This document shows positions 57,935 to 64,000 of a DNA stretch of 64,000 nucleotides, in pieces. The position numbers and the translations under genes are program-made. The stretch's first letter is position 1. Each line of letters starts with the position of its first letter. The notes below the pieces were generated by a model. The model saw only the letters and a program-made list of their open reading frames with translations. It ran no database searches and was not told where the DNA came from. The DNA is from Cupriavidus sp. P-10 (GTDB taxonomy: Bacteria; Pseudomonadota; Gammaproteobacteria; Burkholderiales; Burkholderiaceae): contig NZ_AP025170.1 of the NCBI RefSeq assembly GCF_003402535.2, positions 2,542,001 to 2,606,000 of the forward strand, in the 5' to 3' direction.

Positions 57935-59851
57935 TCAGGCCACGCGCGAAGCGACCGTAACCTTGGGCTGGTCCAGGCCAAAGCGCTCGCGCACCGAACG
58001 CTCGATGCCGGCCGCATCCAGCCCGCATTGCTGCAGCAGGTAGGCCGGGTCGCCATGGTCGACGAAGCGGTCGGGCAGGCCCAGCACCAGCACCGGGACA
58101 TCGATGCCGGCTTCGGCCAGCGCTTCGAGCACCGCGCTGCCCGCGCCGCCCATCACGCTGCCCTCTTCCACCGTGACCAGAAAGTCGTTCTCGGCGGCCA
58201 GGCGCTTGACCAGCTCCACGTCGAGCGGCTTGACGAAGCGCATGTCGGCGACGGTCGCATCCAGCGCCTCGGCGGCGCCCAGGGCCGGATGCAGCATCGA
58301 GCCAAAGGCCAGGAAGCCGACACGCTGGCCGGCGCGCGCCGCGCCTTCGCGGCGCACCACGCCCTTGCCGACCGGCACGCTGGCCAGTTCGGCGGCGATC
58401 ACCGCGCCCGGGCCGGAGCCGCGCGGATAGCGCACCGCGGTCGGGCAATCCTGGTGGAACGCCGTGGTCAGCAGCTGGCGGCACTCGTTCTCGTCCGACG
58501 GCGTCATCACCATCATGTTGGGGATGCAGCGCAGGTAGGCGATATCGTAGGCACCCGCGTGGGTGGCACCGTCGGCGCCGACCAGGCCGGCGCGGTCCAG
58601 CGCGAACACCACTGGCAGGTCCTGCAGCGCCACGTCGTGGATCAGCTGGTCATAGCCGCGTTGCAGGAAGGTCGAGTAGATCGCCACCACCGGCTTCAGG
58701 CCTTCGCAGGCCAGGCCGCCGGCGAAGGTCACCGCGTGCTGCTCGGCAATGCCGACATCGTAATAACGATCCGGGAAGCGCTTCTCGAACTCGACCATGC
58801 CTGAGCCCTCGCGCATCGCCGGGGTAATGCCAACCAGCCGCTTGTCGGCGGCAGCCATGTCGCACAGCCATTCGCCGAACACCTGGGTGTAGGTCTTGCG
58901 CGCCGGCTTGGCCGCCGGGCGGATGCCCTCGGCCGGGTTGAACTTGCCCGGGCCGTGGTACAGGATCGGGTCGGCCTCGGCCAGCTTGTAGCCCTGGCCC
59001 TTCTTGGTGACCACGTGCAGGAACTGCGGGCCGGCGCCTTCCAGCGCGCGCTCGCGGATGTTCTGCAGCGTCGGCACCAGCGAATTCAGGTCGTGGCCGT
59101 CGATCGGGCCGATGTAGTTGAAGCCGAATTCCTCGAACAGCGTCGCCGGCACCATCATGCCCTTGGCGTGTTCCTCGAAGCGCTTGGCGAATTCCAGCAC
59201 CGGCGGCGCCACCGAAAGCACCTTCTCGATGCCTTTCTTGGTGGCCGCATAGAACTGGCCGCTCAAGAGCCGCGCCAGATGGCGGTTCAGCGCGCCCACC
59301 GGCGGCGAGATCGACATGTCGTTGTCGTTGAGCACCACCACCAGCGGCAGGTCCTTGTACACGCCGGCGTTGTTCAGCGCCTCGAAAGCCATGCCCGCGG
59401 TCATGGCGCCGTCGCCGATCACTGCCACCGAGACGCGCTTCTCACCCAGCGTGCGCGCGCCCAGTGCCATGCCCAGCGCGGCCGAGATCGAGGTCGACGA
59501 ATGCGCGGTGCCGAAGGTGTCGTACTCACTCTCGCTACGGCGCGGGAAACCCGAAATACCGCCCCACTGGCGCAGCGTGCCCATGCGCTCGCGGCGCCCG
59601 GTCAGGATCTTGTGCGGGTAGCTCTGGTGGCCCACGTCCCACACCACCCGGTCATCAGGGGTGTTGAAGACGTAGTGCAGCGCGATGGTCAGCTCGACCG
59701 TGCCGAGGTTCGAAGACAGGTGGCCGCCGGTCTGCGAGACCGACTCCAGCACATAGGCGCGCAGTTCATCCGCCAGCGTCTGGAGCTCGCGCCGGTCGAG
59801 CTTGCGCAGGTCTGCGGGGGCGTCAATCTTCTTGAGGAGTGCGTAGGTCAT
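57935..59851 (-). CDS. dxs: 1-deoxy-D-xylulose-5-phosphate synthase
   Basis: This 638-residue thiamine-diphosphate enzyme opens the MEP isoprenoid pathway from pyruvate and glyceraldehyde 3-phosphate. The TPP motif [18 protein letters not shown], the N-terminal [20 protein letters not shown], the [20 protein letters not shown] loop and the C-terminal transketolase domain are intact. Start at 59851. Upstream are ispA and xseB, in the common order xseB-ispA-dxs. Confidence 0.97.
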   Translation of the reverse strand: MTYALLKKIDAPADLRKLDRRELQTLADELRAYVLESVSQTGGHLSSNLGTVELTIALHYVFNTPDDRVVWDVGHQSYPHKILTGRRERMGTLRQWGGISGFPRRSESEYDTFGTAHSSTSISAALGMALGARTLGEKRVSVAVIGDGAMTAGMAFEALNNAGVYKDLPLVVVLNDNDMSISPPVGALNRHLARLLSGQFYAATKKGIEKVLSVAPPVLEFAKRFEEHAKGMMVPATLFEEFGFNYIGPIDGHDLNSLVPTLQNIRERALEGAGPQFLHVVTKKGQGYKLAEADPILYHGPGKFNPAEGIRPAAKPARKTYTQVFGEWLCDMAAADKRLVGITPAMREGSGMVEFEKRFPDRYYDVGIAEQHAVTFAGGLACEGLKPVVAIYSTFLQRGYDQLIHDVALQDLPVVFALDRAGLVGADGATHAGAYDIAYLRCIPNMMVMTPSDENECRQLLTTAFHQDCPTAVRYPRGSGPGAVIAAELASVPVGKGVVRREGAARAGQRVGFLAFGSMLHPALGAAEALDATVADMRFVKPLDVELVKRLAAENDFLVTVEEGSVMGGAGSAVLEALAEAGIDVPVLVLGLPDRFVDHGDPAYLLQQCGLDAAGIERSVRERFGLDQPKVTVASRVA

Positions 59852-59894
59852 GATTTCCGTTCGGCCGCCGGTTTCTTTCGTCCGGCTCGTCATT

Positions 59895-60779
59895 TCAGTG
59901 TGTGCGCAGCACAATCAGGTCCGCCAGGTCGGCCAGGCGGGCCGCGCGGCTGCCGAACCCGGCCAGCGCCGCATGCGCCTCGGTGCGCAGCGCCCCGGCA
60001 AGGTCCCGCGCCGCTGCCAGCCCCATCAGCGACACATAGGTCGGCTTGTCGTGCGCGGCGTCCTTGCCGGCGGTCTTGCCCAGCGTGGCGGTATCCGCGG
60101 TGACGTCCAGAATATCGTCAACCACCTGGAACGCCAATCCCACCGCCGCTGCATACTTGTCCAGCGCGGCCAGGCCGCTGCTGTCGATTTCCCCACACAG
60201 CGCGCCCATGCGCACGCTGGCACGCAGCAGCGCACCGGTCTTCATCCGGTGCATGGCCTCGAGCGCGTCGCGCGTCATGGCGCGGCCCACGTTCTGCAGG
60301 TCGATCGCCTGGCCACCGGCCATGCCGGTCGAGCCCGATGCCTGGGCCAGCTCTGCCACCAGCTTCAGCCGTGCCGCGGGCGTCACCGCTTCGGCGCCGG
60401 CCAGCACGAGGAAGGCCTGGGTCTGCAGCGCGTCACCCACCAGCAGCGCGGTGGCCTCGTCGTACGCCTTGTGCACGGTGGGCCGGCCGCGGCGCAGGTC
60501 GTCGTCGTCCATGCACGGCATGTCGTCGTGGACCAGCGAGTAGGCATGGATCATCTCCACCGCACAGGCCGCGGCGTCGCAGGCGGCGGGGTCGGCCCCG
60601 CTGACCTCGCCGGCGGCATGCACCAGCAGCGGCCGCACGCGCTTGCCACCGCTCAGTGCAGCATAGCGCATGGCTTCGTGCAGCGTATGGGGCACGGTGT
60701 TGGCATCGGGCAACGCCGCCTGCAGCGCGGCTTCGGTACGGGCGCCCTGCGCCTGCATCCATTGGGCGAAATCGGTCAT
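59895..60779 (-). CDS. ispA: Farnesyl diphosphate synthase (polyprenyl synthetase)
   Basis: This 294-residue protein has both Asp-rich motifs ([19 protein letters not shown] and [11 protein letters not shown]) of short-chain trans-prenyl synthases. It condenses IPP and DMAPP to farnesyl diphosphate. It overlaps xseB by 4 bp and precedes dxs by 43 bp. Confidence 0.96.
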   Translation of the reverse strand: MTDFAQWMQAQGARTEAALQAALPDANTVPHTLHEAMRYAALSGGKRVRPLLVHAAGEVSGADPAACDAAACAVEMIHAYSLVHDDMPCMDDDDLRRGRPTVHKAYDEATALLVGDALQTQAFLVLAGAEAVTPAARLKLVAELAQASGSTGMAGGQAIDLQNVGRAMTRDALEAMHRMKTGALLRASVRMGALCGEIDSSGLAALDKYAAAVGLAFQVVDDILDVTADTATLGKTAGKDAAHDKPTYVSLMGLAAARDLAGALRTEAHAALAGFGSRAARLADLADLIVLRTH

Positions 60780-61078
60780 GCCTCGTCCGCCCCCTGCGCA
60801 CCATTGGCCCCGTTGCCTTCGCCGGCGAGCGGCTTCAGCACCTCGCCTTCCAGCACCCTGACCTGCTGCTCCACGCGCTCCAGCTTCTGCTGGCAGTAGC
60901 GCACCAGCTCGGCGCCGCGCCGGTAAGCCGCCAGCGAGGCCTCGAGCGGAAGTTCGCCGCTCTCCATGCTGGCCACCAGGGTCTCGAGTTCGGCCATCGC
61001 CGCTTCATAGGAAGCAGGAGGCGCGGAGGCCATGGTGGTGTCTTCGGTCTGGACCGCAGCGGTCGTCGTCTTTGGCAT
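60776..61078 (-). CDS. xseB: Exodeoxyribonuclease VII small subunit
   Basis: The product is 100 residues with the XseB core [20 protein letters not shown] and [20 protein letters not shown]. Both N- and C-terminal tails are low complexity and longer than in E. coli. The start at 61078 follows AGGGCCC. It binds XseA, which is elsewhere. Confidence 0.93.
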   Translation of the reverse strand: MPKTTTAAVQTEDTTMASAPPASYEAAMAELETLVASMESGELPLEASLAAYRRGAELVRYCQQKLERVEQQVRVLEGEVLKPLAGEGNGANGAQGADEA

Positions 61079-61469
61079 GTAGGGCCCTGAGAATATGGCG
61101 CCGGGGGAAAACCCGGATGGGGAAGCCCGGATTTTACGCCAAAGCCGGCGCTTGCCCCATCCTTGAGCATGCACGAGTGGACCGCAAAGGAGTGGCAAAG
61201 GAGTGCTGTCGGGGCATATGTGACTTGTGCGCTCGGGTCGTCTTTACGAATGCGCCCGGAACGGCACCCCGATGACGACCCGGGTCGACTTTTTCGCTAA
61301 AAAGGCAAAAAAATCAGGCCCTTAACTTTTTGGCTCGGGTACAATCCCCCGTTCGCCGCAGGGGTCCCGATGGAATGCTTCCAACCCCCGGCCGTGTTTC
61401 CCAAATCGATTCAATTTTCGATGGTTGGGTTGTTCACTGCTTTCACCTGTTCATCTGGGAGTGGGGATA
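61079..61469. other. Divergent promoter region between xseB and the Rieske gene
   Basis: About 390 bp with no coding frame I can support. A TACAAT box at 61340-61345 could be the -10 of the Rieske gene, giving a leader of about 120 nt. A run of A/T around 61296-61330 stands out in this GC-rich sequence. Confidence 0.5.
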
Positions 61470-62573
61470 ATGTCCAATCTCAGCACCGCGCTTAAGTTGG
61501 CGCCGGCTGATACGCAATTGCCCGTCGGCGTCTACTTCGACGAAGCGCTGCACCAACAAGAACTGGAACTGCTGTTCAGGCAAGGTCCGGGCTACGTCGG
61601 CCACGAACTGATGGTTCCCGAGGTCGGCGACTACCACACGCTCAAGGCCGAGGACGAGGGCCGCATGCTGGTGCGCAATGCCGCCGGTGTCGAGCTGATG
61701 TCCAACGTGTGCCGCCACCGCCAGGCCATCATGCTCAATGGCCGCGGCAACAGGCAGAACATCGTCTGCCCCCTGCACCGCTGGACCTACGACCTCAAGG
61801 GCGAACTGCTCGGCGCGCCGCATTTCGACCAGCAACCCTGCCTGCACCTGAAGCGCTCCCCGCTGCAGAACTGGAACGGCCTGCTGTTCGACGGCAAGCG
61901 CGACGTTCGCGCCGACCTGGCCAGGCTCGGCGTGGCGCAGGACCTGAACTTCGACGGCTACATGCTCGACCACGTCGAGGTGCACGACTGTGACTACAAC
62001 TGGAAGACCTTTATCGAGGTCTATCTGGAGGACTACCACGTCGTGCCGTTCCACCCGGGGCTCGGCAGCTTTGTCTCGTGCGACGACCTGAAGTGGGAGT
62101 TCGGCGAGTGGCACAGCGTGCAGACCGTGGGCCTGCATGCCGGCCTGAAGCGTCCCGGCAGCCCGACGTACCAGAAATGGCACGACGCGGTGCTGCGCTT
62201 CAACAACGGCGTGCTGCCCAAGCACGGCGCGATCTGGCTGACCTACTACCCCAACATCATGGTGGAGTGGTACCCGAACGTGCTGGTGATCTCGACGCTG
62301 CACCCGCTGGGCCCGCGCAAGACGCGCAATGTGGTGGAGTTCTACTACCCCGAGGAAATCGCGCTGTTCGAGCGCGAGTTCGTCGAGGCCGAGCGTGCCG
62401 CCTACATGGAAACCTGCATCGAGGACGACGAGATCGCCGAACGCATGGACGCGGGCCGCCTGGCGCTGATGAAACGTGGCACCAGCGAGGTCGGGCCGTA
62501 CCAGTCGCCGATGGAAGATGGCATGCAGCACTTCCACGAGTGGTATCGCCGCGCCATGTCTTACTCTGGCTAA
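61470..62573 (+). CDS. Rieske-type aromatic ring-hydroxylating oxygenase, alpha-subunit-like
   Basis: This 367-residue protein has the Rieske [2Fe-2S] motif CRHR...CPLHRW (residues about 82-105) and the mononuclear iron ligands in VYLEDYHVVPFHPGLG. The family hydroxylates aromatic or quaternary amine substrates with electrons from a reductase; no reductase gene is adjacent. The ATG at 61470 has GGGGA 3 nt upstream. The substrate cannot be told from sequence. Confidence 0.92.
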   Translation: MSNLSTALKLAPADTQLPVGVYFDEALHQQELELLFRQGPGYVGHELMVPEVGDYHTLKAEDEGRMLVRNAAGVELMSNVCRHRQAIMLNGRGNRQNIVCPLHRWTYDLKGELLGAPHFDQQPCLHLKRSPLQNWNGLLFDGKRDVRADLARLGVAQDLNFDGYMLDHVEVHDCDYNWKTFIEVYLEDYHVVPFHPGLGSFVSCDDLKWEFGEWHSVQTVGLHAGLKRPGSPTYQKWHDAVLRFNNGVLPKHGAIWLTYYPNIMVEWYPNVLVISTLHPLGPRKTRNVVEFYYPEEIALFEREFVEAERAAYMETCIEDDEIAERMDAGRLALMKRGTSEVGPYQSPMEDGMQHFHEWYRRAMSYSG

Positions 62574-62612
62574 TACGCCGGCCAGCGCGATAACCGCACG
62601 GCTCGCGCAAAG

Positions 62613-62637
62613 ACGGACCGCCACGGCGGTCCGTTTT
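62613..62637 (+). terminator. Intrinsic terminator of the Rieske gene
   Basis: ACGGACCGCC and GGCGGTCCGT form a perfect stem followed by TTT, 40 bp after the stop codon. Confidence 0.8.
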
Positions 62638-62766
62638 GCCTTGCGGCCCGATGTGCGCTGATAGAATCATTGCTCCGCAACGCCGGGCCACCGCGCCTTG
62701 CGCACGAGCACGACCCTCGCAACACCTTCCCCCCTTCCCACCCCCTTCCCATCTCCCGCCCCCGCC

Positions 62767-63690
62767 ATGCAATCGCTCTGGATGCTGTTCGCCGCCTTCT
62801 CGTTCTCCTTGATGGGGGTAGGCGTCAAGCTGGCATCTGACCTGTACACCACGGGCGAGATCGTGTTCTACCGCGGCCTGATCAGCGTGCTCATCATGTG
62901 GGTGCTGCTGTCGTCGCGCGGCGTGCCGGTGCGCACGCCGTACATGCTGTCGCATATCAAGCGCAGCGTATTCGGCGTCACCGCGCTGATGCTGTGGTTC
63001 ACCTCGATCACGCTGCTGCCGCTGGCCACGGCGATGACGCTGAACTACATGTCGCCGGTGTGGATTGCGTTGATCCTTGGTGCCAGCGCGGCCCTGGCCG
63101 GCACCGCCGGCAATGCCGACCGGCGCCTGGTCATGGCGATCCTGCTGTCGTTCGCCGGCGTGATCTGCCTGCTGCAGCCCTCGGTCGGCAAGGACCAGCT
63201 CACCGGCGGCCTGGTCGGCCTGATCTCCGGGGTCTTTACCGCGCTGGCCTATGTCGAGGTCCGCCAGCTCGGCCAGCTGGGCGAGCCCGAGGGCCGCATC
63301 GTGTTCTATTTCTCGCTGGTCGGCATGGTCGCCGGCCTGGTGTGGATGCTGTTCAGCGGGGTCAGCCCGCACACCTGGTATGGCGCGGGCCTGCTGCTGG
63401 CCATCGGCATCCTGGCCACGCTGGGCCAGACCGCGATGACCCGCGCGTACAAGCGCGGCAACACCCTGCTGACCGCCAACCTGCAGTATGCCGGCATCGT
63501 CTTTTCCAGTATCTGGGGCATGCTGATCTGGTCCGACAAGCTCAACTGGCTGTCGTGGCTGGGCATGGGGCTGATCATCGCCAGCGGTATCGCCACCACG
63601 CTGATGCGCGCCCGCCAGGGCACCGACGCCAAGCCGACGCCGGCCACGCCGGTCAAGTCGCCCGAGGCGGAAGTGCATCCAGAGGTGTAG
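62767..63690 (+). CDS. EamA/DMT-family transporter
   Basis: This 307-residue protein has ten hydrophobic helices in two EamA repeats (FYRGLISVLIMWVLLSSRGV; PLATAMTLNYMSPVWIALIL; GNTLLTANLQYAGIVFSSIW). Such carriers export or import metabolites such as amino acids; the substrate is unknown. The ATG at 62767 precedes the first helix; the frame from 62698 adds a Pro/Ser/Thr tail and is less likely. Confidence 0.9.
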   Translation: MQSLWMLFAAFSFSLMGVGVKLASDLYTTGEIVFYRGLISVLIMWVLLSSRGVPVRTPYMLSHIKRSVFGVTALMLWFTSITLLPLATAMTLNYMSPVWIALILGASAALAGTAGNADRRLVMAILLSFAGVICLLQPSVGKDQLTGGLVGLISGVFTALAYVEVRQLGQLGEPEGRIVFYFSLVGMVAGLVWMLFSGVSPHTWYGAGLLLAIGILATLGQTAMTRAYKRGNTLLTANLQYAGIVFSSIWGMLIWSDKLNWLSWLGMGLIIASGIATTLMRARQGTDAKPTPATPVKSPEAEVHPEV

Positions 63691-63744
63691 CATCGGATAA
63701 GCTTTTCCCCCCCTCATACTTTTTGGCTCGCTACAGGATTCCCA

Positions 63745-64000
63745 TGCAGAAACCGCTGATTTCCGTCACCGCACTGCAGGCGCTGCTGGCCGGCCCGGGC
63801 CGCTGCGTCGTGATCGATTGCAGCTTTGACCTGGCCAATCCGGCCGCGGGCCGCGAGGCCTACCACACCGGGCACCTGCCAGGCGCGTTCTACCTGCACC
63901 TGGACAACGAGCTGTCGGGGCCCAAGACCGGCTCCAACGGCCGCCACCCGCTGCCCGACGCCGACGACTTCGTCGCCCGGCTGCAGGCGCTGGGCGTGGA
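63745..64000 (+). CDS. sseA: Rhodanese-type sulfurtransferase (3' end outside the window)
   Basis: The first 85 residues are visible and the frame is open at the right edge. MQKPLISVTALQALLAGPGR and the rhodanese pattern YHTGHLPGAFYLHLDNELSG match the N-terminal, non-catalytic half of thiosulfate or 3-mercaptopyruvate sulfurtransferases. The catalytic cysteine would lie downstream, so activity cannot be judged. Confidence 0.85.

Overview
The window is GC-rich, densely coding chromosomal DNA from a beta-proteobacterium of the Burkholderiaceae, most likely Cupriavidus. The evidence is gene content and order (rpoD-dnaG-yqeY, egtB-egtD, dxs-ispA-xseB, thyA-folA, pmbA/darP/mog) and a propionate CoA-transferase that closely matches, from memory, the enzyme of Cupriavidus necator. 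No insertion sequence, prophage, rRNA or CRISPR array was seen. Both edges cut genes: a BenE-type symporter on the left and a rhodanese-type sulfurtransferase on the right.

The left third (about 2.9-22.9 kb) is an accessory locus and the main result. It contains seven small precursor-like genes with a shared N-terminal leader ending in a double glycine (3042, 15397, 15720, 21525, 21854, 22215, 22603). It also encodes a complete exporter: a peptidase-containing ABC transporter with an intact C39 protease and two N-terminal cyclic-nucleotide-binding-like domains, an HlyD adaptor, a TolC/NodT outer-membrane channel and a parvulin-type PPIase. Around these sit a Ser/Thr kinase, a PP2C phosphatase, a two-FHA-domain membrane protein and an exported SUMF1-like protein. 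That set resembles the TagR-PpkA-PppA-Fha post-translational switch of type VI secretion, but no type VI structural gene is visible. Three strong -24/-12 (sigma-54) promoters precede the peptide genes, and a sigma-54 activator without an obvious sensory domain is the last gene of the exporter operon. The exporter operon appears to start from a sigma-70 promoter. The suggested logic is sigma-54-controlled peptide production with export gated by threonine phosphorylation. A two-peptide cassette with its promoter is present twice in inverted orientation.

The remaining two thirds are mostly housekeeping: an RhlE-type helicase with a long 5' leader; egtB-egtD (ergothioneine); a yybP-ykoY manganese riboswitch and TerC-family exporter; thyA-folA; ilvA behind a complete leader-peptide attenuator; pmbA, darP, mog; an AEC transporter; orn; an M48 protease with rsgA; CobD-like, pirin/LysR, gluQ; a second RhlE; pct; a tRNA with CAT anticodon; rpoD, dnaG and yqeY (no rpsU in its usual place); an HI0933-type flavoprotein; tsaD; folE2; dxs-ispA-xseB; a Rieske oxygenase; and an EamA transporter. 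Convergent gene pairs are mostly separated by clear bidirectional hairpin terminators.
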